This document shows, in pieces, positions 29,701 through 38,500 of a stretch of DNA of 64,000 bases (the first letter of the stretch is position 1; each line of letters begins with the position of its first letter). A program made the position numbers and the translations under genes. The stretch is taken from positions 23,697 through 87,696 of the forward strand of contig JAHBTW010000021.1 in assembly GCA_019638385.1 (NCBI GenBank). The letters are read 5' to 3'. The stretch is from Saprospiraceae bacterium (GTDB taxonomy: Bacteria; Bacteroidota; Bacteroidia; Chitinophagales; Saprospiraceae). The notes under the pieces are model-generated. The model was given only the letters and a program-made list of their open reading frames with translations. It was not told where the DNA came from and made no database searches.

Positions 29701-31156
29701 CGTTGTAGGAGTAAGAATAGGTAACGGCTACCACCTGATCGGGCTGAATGTTGACGCCGAGAGAGACGAAACCAAGCTCATGGTTAATGGTGTATTCTGT
29801 AGGCTTGAGCTTGCGGGCAAACACTTTTTCAAAGTCCTGCGCCTGTAACATATTGAACGACGGCCCCTGGAGAGCGGCCACGGCATTGTCTATTTCACGG
29901 ATGGAATTGTCGGCGGTGAGGCGTTCATAGAGGTCGTTGGCCGCGTTGTCGGGCAGGCCGCGCGTGCCGGTGATGTCGCGAAAGACAGGAGTGGCCGGTG
30001 CATTCACCAGGTTGGGGCTCACGAGCGTAGAGGGTTCGCCGAGGTCGGCAAAAGCTACGATCTCGCGCACTTCATCCACTTCGTTGCGGTTGTTGGTGAC
30101 CCACACTTCCATGTTTTCCAACTTAAACAGGGAGCGTACCTGCGGTAGGTTGGAGAGGTTTTCTTCGAAGGTTTCTTGATTGAAAAAAGAGAGGAAGAAG
30201 TGGCGGTTTTCGTCGTATTCATCGGCGCGCACTTCAAATTCCTGCAACTGACTGCCGCCTTCTATTTTCAGGTTTTGTTTTTGGGAATTCTGCTGCGAAA
30301 CGACGGACGTCAGTCGCAGACGACCAAATTGAAATTCGGTTTTTATACCAAACAGGCTCTGCGCGCCCTGTATCAGCGTACCGCGCAGGGGCAAACTCAC
30401 GTTACCGGCCTCAATTTTTTTGATGATGGCGTCTTCACTAAAAGGGTCATTCAGTGCATCGGTGTTGTAGTTAATCTTGATCTGGTTATCAAAATTAAAA
30501 GTGGCGTTGGTGTTGTAGTTGGTCGAAAGGGTGAGTTTGGTACCGATTTGGCCGGTCACGTTCATGCGGATGGCCATGTCGAAGTTGAAACCGCCGGTGG
30601 TACGTTGCCGTTCGAGGAGGATGGGGTTTTCCAATCGCTGAATATCGAACCCGAAGGTAAGGTCAATATTGCCTTCCGGCTTGATGTCCACTTCCGTGCC
30701 GCCGAAGAGCCGGTCAATGAGGCTGTTCGACACGTCAATTTTCGCAATGGGGTCTAAAGAATTGATCTTACCGTCGGTGGTAGCGCCGGAGAGGAAGTCG
30801 AAATAACTGCGCTCATCCTGTTTGCGGCGAAATTCGAGGTATTCCTCAAACGTCATGTAGGTAGCCGGGCGGTAGTGTTCCTCGCCGATGCGCTCGGTGA
30901 GGATGTACCTTCCGGTAATCGGATCGAACTCTACTTCCTGATTGATCTCTTTGGGATCGCGCAGATCAAATGGATTGGTGGGCCGGTCGCGGAGAAAGTC
31001 TCCGGTTCGGTCGCGCAGCGGAATGGTATCGGCCATTATCGGCGCAGAAAGGGCACGGCGAAACGGGTCGTCGAGCTTGGCATTGCGGATTCCGGGAACA
31101 AAGGCGCCGGTCAGCAGCGTAACGGCCACGAGGCCAGCGGGTATAAGACTCTTCAT
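23771..31156 (-). CDS. sprA: SprA, type IX secretion outer-membrane translocon / gliding motility protein
   Basis: SprA forms the very large outer-membrane barrel through which type IX cargo is exported. The 2461 residues match the usual length of about 2400. A signal peptide (residues 1-24, LIPAGLVAVTLLTGAFVPG) is followed by the N-terminal DPFRRALSAPI region and the characteristic NSLIDRLFGGTEVDIKPEG and NIDLTFGFDIQRLENP repeats. The C-terminus ends with a beta-strand and a final asparagine (GGLVVRFKLN), typical of outer-membrane barrels. A proline- and lysine-rich, low-complexity loop lies near residue 1930. It lies downstream of ruvA, a neighbourhood I recall from other Bacteroidota. Its presence agrees with the sorting domains on the cargo genes at 33.5-40.2 kb. 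Confidence 0.96.
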   Translation of the reverse strand: MKSLIPAGLVAVTLLTGAFVPGIRNAKLDDPFRRALSAPIMADTIPLRDRTGDFLRDRPTNPFDLRDPKEINQEVEFDPITGRYILTERIGEEHYRPATYMTFEEYLEFRRKQDERSYFDFLSGATTDGKINSLDPIAKIDVSNSLIDRLFGGTEVDIKPEGNIDLTFGFDIQRLENPILLERQRTTGGFNFDMAIRMNVTGQIGTKLTLSTNYNTNATFNFDNQIKINYNTDALNDPFSEDAIIKKIEAGNVSLPLRGTLIQGAQSLFGIKTEFQFGRLRLTSVVSQQNSQKQNLKIEGGSQLQEFEVRADEYDENRHFFLSFFNQETFEENLSNLPQVRSLFKLENMEVWVTNNRNEVDEVREIVAFADLGEPSTLVSPNLVNAPATPVFRDITGTRGLPDNAANDLYERLTADNSIREIDNAVAALQGPSFNMLQAQDFEKVFARKLKPTEYTINHELGFVSLGVNIQPDQVVAVTYSYSYNGKLYFVGDRPENIPTTTLDSVPQVLFAKMLKSTTQRTDLPTWDLMMKNVYPIGAYQVDPKEFRLDVYYEDPGRGIKRFLPFTNLEGRPLLRVFQLDKLNTQGDPQPDGIFDFVPGVTINTRNGRIMFPVLEPFGRSLAAQIDDPILRDSVVYQELYDSTLFLAREFAEKNRFIIKGDYKSSVSSEISLGAFNIPPGSVSVTAGGQLLVEGQDYEIDYNIGRVRILNDALLQSGVPVNVAYEDNTLFGFQTKTMMGIRADYEVSKKLNFGATFMQLFERPFTPKVNIGEDPINNRIYGFDVNYTTDAPFLTKLADKIPGIQTKAPSTFNFMAETALLKPGHARAINQNRRDDGGIVYIDDFEGTSAGLDLRQPVNQWYLSSVPQNNGQWPEGQLINDLAGGANRAKLNWYRIDLSARAGEDNENPYTSLVDQNEVFPNVQVTPDQLPNIQTFDLTFYPNERGPYNFDLPAPGREFSAGVTFNGDSLVLNDPVTRWGGIMRALNTVDFQTANIEYLEFWMLSPFLDPDNPGGSLPVDQLNALEGNIYFHLGNLSEDILRDSRKFFENGLPTPFNPDRRVDTTAWGIVPVTQQITRSFDNDRQGGAESRAQQDVGLDGLNDEGERAHFRDYIEAIRAANPAVAAKIELDPSNDNFRYFRDDSFGPNDGLLRRYRDFNNPQGNSPENTGQAFIFSSTNIPDAEDLNLDNTLNETEAYFQYRVPVFYDRNNPREIDMEATPFITDRRLADNGRVWYRFRVPLNNLSNTDYITAIGGIRDFRSIRFMRMMLKDFGQPVTLRFATLELVRNQWRRYQQELLQPPVECTLPVVFNIDAVNIEENISRLPFNYVLPAGIIRERSLGVFNALQNEQSLSLVVDNLCDGKDVAVFKTTNLDLRVYKTLRMFVHAESRRDGMLIPDGATSVFIRIGSDFKNNYYEYEIPLVMSDPSRLPSNQNSDEYKNEVWRPENEFDFDLEILRMLKDARNEINFPIDLEYVQSVPGRAPGLMHQIKVRGNPNFGLAKQIMVGVRNIADNTMDIYDIELWINELRLNGLDERAAGAAVARADIQMADLASFTLAGNYSSIGFGGLNDKVAERSREALYGYDLAANVQLGKFLPEKWGINLPFYGQLSNAIRRPEYDPYDLDVPLKVKLAAEEDKAVRDSIRDLALDVTQLRSINFTNVRKERAPSAQQPKPWDISNFSANYSFTQTARRDPLIESDAEDRRTGGIDYAYSRTVKYIEPLKNVIKKDKYLKWLTGLNFNPIPNSFTFRTVLNRQFNETRYRFTGLPDRFSTFYNKRYNWDRDYNLQWDMARSLKFTFSATTNAVVDEPDEVWMQEQPDITDINRFRRDSIWNSLKNFGRIKNYRHAINLNYTLPTRTIPFMDWVQVRAQYQAEYNWTAIALNVDSLGNVAQNKQRRQLNADFNFDNLYSKLNYLKKIERGRPPQPQKGKTDPTDPKDPKQKPATPQADKDKKDNKDRQVSALELALVRPLLMIRKVRFTLSEDFSTSLPGFLPQAGILGMGSGFEGPGWDFIAGLQPRIRTLQENEYYTSKDWLHEVGNNRRWVSNSVYQNREVLQDYTQRIDGRVTIEPYRDFRIDVELNRSFSEGHSEFFKDTLADGVFSLIHAVPKKSGSMAISYLALGTPMSTDTTIIRRLFRQFDENRVLISQRLGQGSHVDTILSQRGYTEGYGHIQNEVLLPAFIAAYSGKDARTMGLDVFKILPSPNWRLSYNGLSKIPWFSNIFQNFSLTHGYKSTLTVNRFDTNPLWLDNRNQTVGDPFSGNFYARLLIPEVVIQEAFSPLIAVDATLKNGMSFNVDFKKSRMLAMSFISYQLAETQSKEIALGFGYLLRGFDIAFLTGSNKKGAKKPDPKAAPTQQRPGAGGGARGGGQLASQDLDINFNMSLRDDVTFNHLLDQGVIEPVRGNYALTFSPSAEYQINTRLGLRLFFDYRQNIPRTSAGFPRVDTSGGLVVRFKLN

Positions 31157-31286
31157 AAGAGCAATTGGTGACTTTTAGTCAGGTTTCACTAAAAAACGAC
31201 AAACGGTTCATCGCCCCACAGGGCAGCAGAACTTTAACAGTGTCATCTTGCTGAGTCGTAATCTTTTTGGGATTTTGGCGCGGTCA

Positions 31287-31877
31287 TCACGACAACTGTC
31301 GCAGCGCCAACTTGATTAGTTCCTCCACATTTTTAATGGAGGGTTTTTCCTTGAGCACGGCGTTGAGGGCCTTTTGTACCTGCACACGAGCGAACCCCAG
31401 CGCGACCAGTGCAGATAACGCTTCCTCGCGAGTCGTATTGTCTTGCGGAAGCAATGATAACGGAGCATCGCCGGCCGTTTTTACCATCTTGTCTTTGAGG
31501 TCAAGGATGATGCGTTTGGCGGTCTTCGGGCCGATGCCTTTTACCTTGCTGAACGCCTGCTCGTGTTCGCCGATAATGGCCGCCCGGATATCGTCGGGCG
31601 TCATGGCCGACAGGAGCAGTTGCGCCGTGGTCGGCCCCACTCCCGACACGGAAATGAGGTGCTGAAACAAGCTGCGCTCGCTCTCTTCGGCAAAACCGTA
31701 GAGGGTGTGGCTCTCTTCGCGCACCAACAAATGCGTATGAATTTTTACCCGTTCCAATTTCTCAATCTGCGCATAGGTGTAGAGGCTGATGTGAACGTGG
31801 TAGCCTATTCCGCCGGTCTCCACCACGATGTACGTCGGCGTTTTCCAGGTGATTTCTCCTTTGATGTAACTGATCAT
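31287..31877 (-). CDS. ruvA: Holliday junction branch migration protein RuvA
   Basis: RuvA forms the tetramer that holds Holliday junctions for the RuvB motor. The start at 31877 (MISYIKGEITWKTPTYIVVE) is the family's normal N-terminus; a longer reading adds a spurious 33 residues. It has an OB-fold domain (1-65), two helix-hairpin-helix motifs (LISVSGVGPTTAQLLL and KVKGIGPKTAKRIILDLKDK), an acidic/flexible linker, and the C-terminal RuvB-binding domain III (EEALSALVALGFARVQVQKAL). It has 196 residues. Confidence 0.97.
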   Translation of the reverse strand: MISYIKGEITWKTPTYIVVETGGIGYHVHISLYTYAQIEKLERVKIHTHLLVREESHTLYGFAEESERSLFQHLISVSGVGPTTAQLLLSAMTPDDIRAAIIGEHEQAFSKVKGIGPKTAKRIILDLKDKMVKTAGDAPLSLLPQDNTTREEALSALVALGFARVQVQKALNAVLKEKPSIKNVEELIKLALRQLS

Positions 31878-31895
31878 ATTCAAAAAAATGAGGCG

Positions 31896-31903
31896 CAAAG
31901 ATA
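31896..31903 (-). promoter_or_regulatory. Putative -7 element (TATCTTTG) of ruvA-sprA
   Basis: The minus strand reads TATCTTTG, an exact fit to TAnnTTTG, 18 bp upstream of the ruvA ATG. The DUF1800 gene starts in the opposite direction about 150 bp away, so the intergenic region probably holds divergent promoters. Confidence 0.5.
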
Positions 31904-32056
31904 GGTTTTTACTATTTGTAGAAATACAGTATCTTGGCGGGGCGTTTTTGATACTTCTAAAGTCATCACTCAACACTCATCAATCATAAATAAAAGTCAG
32001 ATTGATGATTGCCGATTTCAAATTGTTGATGTAACAAACCAAAAAACCGCCGTAAT

Positions 32057-33496
32057 ATGATAGATTGCTCTACCGGCTCCATTGAGCCTTTTGTGCCTGA
32101 TGCGGAGCGCCCCTGGAACAAGCAGCGCGTACAGCACCTGTACCGCCGGATGGGTTTCGGAGCTGATTTGCCCACCATTGAAGCCGCGTTGGCCCAGTCG
32201 CCCGGCGCTTTGGTAGATTCCATTATCAATAACGCACTGGCGCAACCGCTCTCGCCGCAGCCGCCCTGGGCCTTTTGGTCGCTGTCGAATTACCAAAACC
32301 AGGAACAGGCCGTTGCTCAAATTTTTGAGTGGCGCCGCGTCTGGATGCGCGATATGCTCAACACCGGCTTTCGGGGCAAACTCACGCTGTTTTGGCACAA
32401 CCACTTCGTCACCCGATTGGAGACTTACGGTTGCCCTTCCTATTTTTATCAATATCACAAGGTGTTGCAGGAGCACGCGCTGGGCAACTTCCGCGAATTC
32501 ACCCGCGCCGTCGGACTCACCCCGGCCATGCTCGTGTTTCTCAACGGAGTGCAGAATACGCGCTTCAGCCCCAATGAAAACTATGCGCGCGAACTGTACG
32601 AGCTGTTCACCCTCGGCGCCGACAACGGCTACACGCAGCAAGACATCGTCAATACCGCCCGCGCCCTCACCGGCTACAACGGGCTGAGCGAGTACTGCGC
32701 GCCCATCAGTTTTGTGCAGGCTTTTTTCGATCCGTTGCCCAAAACCATTTTCGGCCAAACGGGCAACTGGGGCTACAACGATGTAGTCAACATCCTCTTT
32801 CAGCAGCGGTCTGCGCAGATTGCTCATTATATATGCAGCAAAATCTACCGCTATTTCGTCAGTCCGCAAGTGGACGAGGACATCGTGGCACAAATGGCGG
32901 CTACCTTTCAGGCCAATAACTTTCAACTGGTTCCCGTATTCCGTCAGCTCTTTAAAAGCGAACACTTCTTCGACGATAACATCATCGGCGTGGCGGTAAA
33001 AAGTCCGCTCGAACTCCTGCTCACTTTCACAAAAGAAACCTCCTATCCGGGGCCTTCCGATGAAGAAATTGACGGCTTGCTTTATCTCTCCGCCGAACTG
33101 GGGCAAGACCTCTCCAACCCGCCCGATGTGGCCGGCTGGCAGGGCAACCGCTCCTGGATCAACAGCAATACGCTCACCGGACGCTGGCAAGCCGTGCGCT
33201 ACATTGATTATCTGTTGTACGTGTCCTACCCTACCCTTTTGGTGAATTTTGCCAAAAACCTGAGCAACGACTCCAACGACGCTGCGCTCGTGAGCCGACT
33301 CATCACCGATCATTTTTTGTCGAAAGAAATGCAGTTTGAAACCGATTACGAACGCGCGCTCATGGTTTTTAAAGCAGAAATTCCTGAAAACTACTACGCT
33401 ACCGGCCAATGGAACCTCAACTGGCCCACCGCTGCGGCGCAAGTAGCCTTGCTGCTCGATCACCTCCTCCGCAAGCCCGATTTCCAATTATTCTAA
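32057..33496 (+). CDS. DUF1800 domain-containing protein
   Basis: A 479-residue member of DUF1800, a family of unknown activity that is nearly always encoded just before a DUF1501 protein, as here (24 bp gap). Family marks are RVQHLYRRMGFGA at the start, FWHNHFVT (about residues 114-121), NENYARELYELFTLG and the later DVAGWQGNRSWINSNTL. There is no signal peptide at this start, so export by another route or a different start cannot be excluded. Confidence 0.93.
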   Translation: MIDCSTGSIEPFVPDAERPWNKQRVQHLYRRMGFGADLPTIEAALAQSPGALVDSIINNALAQPLSPQPPWAFWSLSNYQNQEQAVAQIFEWRRVWMRDMLNTGFRGKLTLFWHNHFVTRLETYGCPSYFYQYHKVLQEHALGNFREFTRAVGLTPAMLVFLNGVQNTRFSPNENYARELYELFTLGADNGYTQQDIVNTARALTGYNGLSEYCAPISFVQAFFDPLPKTIFGQTGNWGYNDVVNILFQQRSAQIAHYICSKIYRYFVSPQVDEDIVAQMAATFQANNFQLVPVFRQLFKSEHFFDDNIIGVAVKSPLELLLTFTKETSYPGPSDEEIDGLLYLSAELGQDLSNPPDVAGWQGNRSWINSNTLTGRWQAVRYIDYLLYVSYPTLLVNFAKNLSNDSNDAALVSRLITDHFLSKEMQFETDYERALMVFKAEIPENYYATGQWNLNWPTAAAQVALLLDHLLRKPDFQLF

Positions 33497-33520
33497 CCCA
33501 ACTCCAAAACCGAATACAAT

Positions 33521-35152
33521 ATGTGCGATCACAATACATTCAACCTTCCTGTCGGCAGCGCTTTAGAACACGGCGCGGCTCACGAACAAGATCATATTCG
33601 CCAAAGCCGCCGCAATTTTTTGCGCAGCATCGGCATCACCGGCGGGGTATCGCTGATGGCGGGCGGCATGCCGCTCACGGCCCTCAAAGGCGCTTTTTTG
33701 GAAATGGCGCTGGCCAATTCGCCTACCGACCGCGTGTTGGTGCTTATTCGTCTCAAAGGCGGCAACGACGGCCTCAATACCATCATCCCCGTTTTTGACT
33801 ACGGAACCTACCAATCACTCCGGCCCGGTATCCGCGTGCCCTCGGCCAATATCCTCCCCTTGGACAGCGCCTTCGGGATGCCGCAATGGATGGGCGACCT
33901 CTCCCCGCTTTGGCAGGAAGGCCGCATGAAAGTGGTGCATGGCGTCGGTTATCCCGATCAGAACCTCTCTCACTTTCGCTCCTCCGACATCTGGGCTTCG
34001 GCCAGCGACGCCAATGTATTGGATGAATCGGGCTGGCTCGGTCGCCTCCTCGTGGAGCAGTACCCCGACTACCTCACCAATCCGCCGGCCGTGCCGCCCG
34101 CTGTGCAAATCGGCGGCGTGGGCAACATCACCTTCATGGACAACGACAACGTGAACCTCTCCGTATCGGTGACCAACCCCGACGATCTGGCGGAAATTGC
34201 CCGCCTCGGCCAACTGTACGACATTGACGTGTTGCCCGACTGCTTCCACGGCGAGCAATTGGGGTACCTGCGCGTGGTGGCCAACAGCACCTTTATATAT
34301 GCACAGGCCATCAAGGATGCTTACGACAATTCTACCACCGACGCCACTTATCAGGACGGGGCGCTGTGGCAACAATTGGCGCTCGTGGCCCGCCTCATCA
34401 AGGGCGGCCTGGGCACCAAACTATACATGGTCACCTTAGACGGTTTCGACACCCATGCCGGGCAAAACAACAACCATCCGGCCCTGCTCGCCCAGTTGGC
34501 CGGCGCGGTAAATGCTTTCTACAATGATCTGGCCGCCGGCGACCGCGACGGCGATGTGTTGTGTATGACGCAATCGGAATTCGGTCGGCGGCCGGAGCAA
34601 AATGCTTCTCAGGGCACCGATCACGGCGCGGCGGCGCCGCTGTTCCTGTTTGGGTCGGGCCTCAACGGCAGCGGCTTTGTGGGTACGGCGCCGAGTTTGC
34701 AAAATTTAGACAACGACGGCAACCTTCAGTTCAGCACTGATTTCCGGCGAGTCTATGCCACTGTGCTCGAAAACTGGCTCTGCATAGATGCCGCTACCGT
34801 GGACGGAGTGATGGGCCAAACGTTCAGCCGGCTCCCGCTCGGCTTGGACTGCGTAACCACCGGCATCGCCGGAGACGCTGCGCCGGGCATAGCGCACGAG
34901 GTGCGCTATATTTCCGGCAGGCAGGTCGTGATCGCCTACCACCTGCCCAGCGCCGCAACGGTGCGGGTGGAGGTATTCAATATGCTGGGGCAGCCGGTGG
35001 CTACCTTGGTGAATGCGTACCAATCGCAGGGCCGGCACGAGGTGCAATTTTCGCCGGCCAACGGTTGGTTGCCTGCCGGCCAATACGTCTATCGCATTTC
35101 CGCCGGCCGCAGCGCCGTCAGCCGGTCCATCCGGATGGTGGGGCAACGGTAA
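33521..35152 (+). CDS. DUF1501 domain-containing protein with type IX sorting domain
   Basis: A 543-residue protein of the alkaline-phosphatase-like DUF1501 family. The N-terminus carries SRRNFLRSIGITGG, a twin-arginine-type signal. The central domain includes LIRLKGGNDGLNTIIP and VTLDGFDTHAGQ, with the QSEFGRRPEQNASQGTDHG metal-site region. The last 85 residues (RVEVFNMLGQPVATLV ... GQYVYRISAG) are a type A C-terminal sorting domain for the type IX system, consistent with sprA in this window. It is cotranscribed with the DUF1800 gene. Confidence 0.92.
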   Translation: MCDHNTFNLPVGSALEHGAAHEQDHIRQSRRNFLRSIGITGGVSLMAGGMPLTALKGAFLEMALANSPTDRVLVLIRLKGGNDGLNTIIPVFDYGTYQSLRPGIRVPSANILPLDSAFGMPQWMGDLSPLWQEGRMKVVHGVGYPDQNLSHFRSSDIWASASDANVLDESGWLGRLLVEQYPDYLTNPPAVPPAVQIGGVGNITFMDNDNVNLSVSVTNPDDLAEIARLGQLYDIDVLPDCFHGEQLGYLRVVANSTFIYAQAIKDAYDNSTTDATYQDGALWQQLALVARLIKGGLGTKLYMVTLDGFDTHAGQNNNHPALLAQLAGAVNAFYNDLAAGDRDGDVLCMTQSEFGRRPEQNASQGTDHGAAAPLFLFGSGLNGSGFVGTAPSLQNLDNDGNLQFSTDFRRVYATVLENWLCIDAATVDGVMGQTFSRLPLGLDCVTTGIAGDAAPGIAHEVRYISGRQVVIAYHLPSAATVRVEVFNMLGQPVATLVNAYQSQGRHEVQFSPANGWLPAGQYVYRISAGRSAVSRSIRMVGQR

Positions 35153-35155
35153 TGC

Positions 35156-35227
35156 CGGTACGCCGGTAGAGACAGGGCATGCCCTGTCTCTACCGGCGTA
35201 CCGACGCAATTACGCGACGTAATTGCG
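35156..35227. repeat. 48-bp perfect palindrome plus second hairpin
   Basis: Bases 35156-35203 form a perfect palindrome with 24-bp arms, containing GGTAGAGACAGGGC and its complement. Immediately after it, 35205-35214 pairs with 35218-35227 (10 bp, 3-nt loop). It resembles the dispersed GTAGAGAC palindromes seen in other bacterial genomes. It may also end the DUF1800/DUF1501 transcript. Its CTACCGGCGTACCG segment recurs in the CRISPR leader at 60711-60724. Confidence 0.8.
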
Positions 35228-35511
35228 ATGATATTCCCCACAATTGCAAAAAACGCATATATTTGGTCTCGAAAATTTTTTGGTTTACCATAATCCCGAG
35301 AACATGATGCGGAAGTTGTACACTCCCGATACCTTGTCTATTACATCGGCCGGGCCTGCTCTCCGGCGCCGCTCCTTTGCGGATGACACCTCCTCTCCCT
35401 TCTATTTTTGGTTGATCGCTGCCAGCTTGCCTGTTGCTCCGCCGGACTAATTGCATATTGCGCCTCATGGGCGCCACTTTTTTTATTTGTCCCAAAAACG
35501 ATTTACATCTC
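35228..35511. other. Non-coding region upstream of the dockerin-domain gene
   Basis: No credible gene is seen here. It holds a small GC hairpin (35460-35464 with 35470-35474) followed by a T-rich run, a weak candidate terminator. Just inside the next frame, near 35550-35580, lies a GAGCTGCGAG-type direct repeat. Confidence 0.5.
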
Positions 35512-38500
35512 ATGTACCGACACCTTACTTGTTGCAGTATTATTCGTTTTAGCTGCGAACTACGAGCTGCGAGCTGCGAGTTAGCCGGCGGCCGGCGCGG
35601 CGCGGCCATTGCTAAACTGCTCTATTTTTCTCTGATGCTACTGATGGTTGTACCTGCTGCGCTGCGCGCCCAAGGCGCTGCCGATTCTGTACAAATCGGC
35701 TTTCCGGGAAATTTTTCAGGAGCATTCGCTTATTTGAACACCATTCCGGCGCAAGGCTTGGATGTAAACGGCGACGGCTTTGCCGACATCCGCAAGCCCT
35801 GCTCCTGCCGGCCGCTACCGTCAATACCCAACGGCACGCAGAGCAATGCCGGGGTCTTCGATTCCTGGCTCGTCATTGCCACCGGCGTGAGCGGGCAGAG
35901 TTGGCAATTGAGCCTGGCCGATAACGCCCTCACGCCCGGCGCTCTCACGCCGATGCCGCCCTGGGCCTCCATCAACGAAGTGGGCGCTACGGGCATCTAT
36001 GTGCTGCACTTCGCCCATCGCGATGCAGCGCAGTACGCATTTCTGCTCACCAACGAAAGCGCCTATCCCGGCCACACCTTCGGCCCTGTGCTCAACACCT
36101 GTTACTATCCCGACCCGGAGATCGAATATTTAGACAATTTTTATTGCAGCAACGAACCGCCCGTATTGCTCTACGGCGGCGCTACTTCTGTATTTGACGG
36201 CAACCTCTTTCCGCTGCAAGCGCAGGATGAATTTTGGGTGATCACGCGCCAACAAAACGGGCAGACCTATTTCACTTCACAGTTCTCCCCGGAAACGCTG
36301 GGGCAAGGTCATTACAACATCCGCTATACATTCGACGCCGGCGACGATGCCTACGCTTCTGCCAACAAAACCGGCTGCGCCGTCACGGTGGAAGCGCCAA
36401 CCCTCGTGCGCACTGCCGGCAACCTCGCCTGCAACAGCTCGATCAACATCACGCTCAACCCCACTACCTGCGTGGCAGAGGTCATTCCGGCGCAGTTGCT
36501 GTCTTACACCCCGATTACCTGGGAGGGCTACCGCGCGGAAGTGTTTGATCCTTTCGGCAATTCGCTCGGAACTACCGTGCCCGCCGACTATGCCTTCACC
36601 CCTCTGCTCGGCGTGCTCATAGACGATTGCAACGGCGAATTTTGCACCACCGACATTATCGTAAGAGACATCCACGCGCCTGTGCTCACTGCTCCTGCCG
36701 ACATCACCGTGCCCTGCACCGGCGCCACCTCGCCCGACTCGACCGGCCACGCCACTGCTACTGATTGCTCGCCTTTTAACATCACCTGGCAAGATCAAAC
36801 GGCGACCTTCACCTGTGGCAACCCCAGTGCGCGCATCACCCGCACCTGGCGCGCTACTGATGTATTCGGCAACACCACCACCCGCGTCCAGCTCATCAAC
36901 ATAGCGCGCGGCACGCAGGCCCAGCTCCGGTTTCCGCCGGCCGTGGAGTACGAATGCTCCGAATATGCCGCCGACCCCTCCATCGTGGCGCCGCTGCCCG
37001 GCAAGGCTGGCATTCCCACTTTAGTGGACACTCCGCTCTGCGGCATGATCTATTCCTCCCGCGACGACACGCTGCCCTTTTGCGGCAACGCGAACGCGAG
37101 CTTCGTCATCCTGCGCACCTGGCTGGTGCTCGACCTTTGCGGCACGCAAATTTTTTCGGTGGACGGCGCGGGCAACAGCAATATACAGGTCATTCGGGTG
37201 AGAGACCTCACGCCGCCGGTCATCAACGCGGCGCCGCTGACCATGCCCACCAACCTCTCCGCGCTGGATACCGGGCTGTCGGGGTGCAGCGCTACGGGAT
37301 TGATCCCCCCGCCGGAAGTGTCGGATGCCTGCAATACTTTTCAAATACGCATTTACACGCCGCTCGGTGAAGCCGACTATGTGAACGGCGCCGACGGCGC
37401 GCAGGGCGGTTTTGTACCTTATCCGGGACTGCCGTTGGGTACGCACCTCATCACTTATGAGGCCGTGGACGCTTGCGGTAACATCTCCGTGGTGGAAGCA
37501 GCAGTGGAGGTAGTTGACCAATCACCGCCGGTAATGTTGTGCAACAACAGTTTTAGCATGGTGCTTTCGAGCGTAGGTACGGGGCAGGTTTTCCCGCAGC
37601 AGGTGGATCAGGGCAGCCGCGATGACTGCTGCGTAGAATCGCGCCTGCTCAAGTTGATCGGAGAACCCGATTCGGCGTTTCGCCCGGCGCTTCAATTTGA
37701 ATGCCCGCCCGCCGGCCCGCAGGAAGTCGTGTTACGAATGACCGATTGTTTCGGCAACTTCAACGAGTGCAATGCTTTTGTGCAAATCATAGACCCCGTG
37801 TCGCCGAGCGTTGTGTCGGCCCCGCCCAATGCGGCCGTGACTTGCTTAGACGACCTTGCCCCCTTTTCCGACCCGGATTACCTCGCTCCGGTTTTCACCG
37901 ACAACTGCCCTTTCGACGTTGAATTTTCTGTGCAAAGTCAAATCAACAGTTGCGGCATCGGTACCGTGCAGCGCACCTGGATTGCGGGCGGCAGCGCGAC
38001 CGTCAACCAAACTGTGGCGGTCAACGGCGTATTCGATTACCGTTTTCGCCTGCCCGACGATTTGGCGGAAGCCTGCAACCTGAACGGCATGCCCGATACC
38101 GTTTTGGTGTTGTCGCAAACCTGCGACCAATTGCTCATCACCATGACGCAGGAAACCATCGCCGGCAGCCCCGACGGCAATTGCCGCAGCATACAGCGAA
38201 CCTACGACATCGTGAACCTCTGCGAAGCAACCCCCGACGCCCCGCTCTTCAACCTGCCGCGCCTCGACGGGGCCGATGTGGGCAACGGCTACGATGTAGC
38301 CGTGCAAAACGGCACGGTGTATCAAATTGCATCGGACGGCAGCCTCATTCCGCTGGGCGCAGCGACGGGCCGATACCGCTATGTGCAGCGCCGGGATGTG
38401 CTGGACGAGGAAGCGCCGCAACTCGCATTCGTGCCGCAACCGCCCTTTTGCAGCGGCAATGATTGCAGCGGTCCGGTGCTGCTCGATTTTTCCATCAGCG

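Noticed and set aside
32018..33487. Long minus-strand frame (489 codons) opposite the DUF1800 gene
   Set aside because: It mirrors a clear DUF1800 gene, has no recognisable motif, and arises from GC-rich codon bias.
35244..35450. Frame of 68 codons before the dockerin gene
   Set aside because: No homology is recognised, and it runs through a region with hairpins and repeats.
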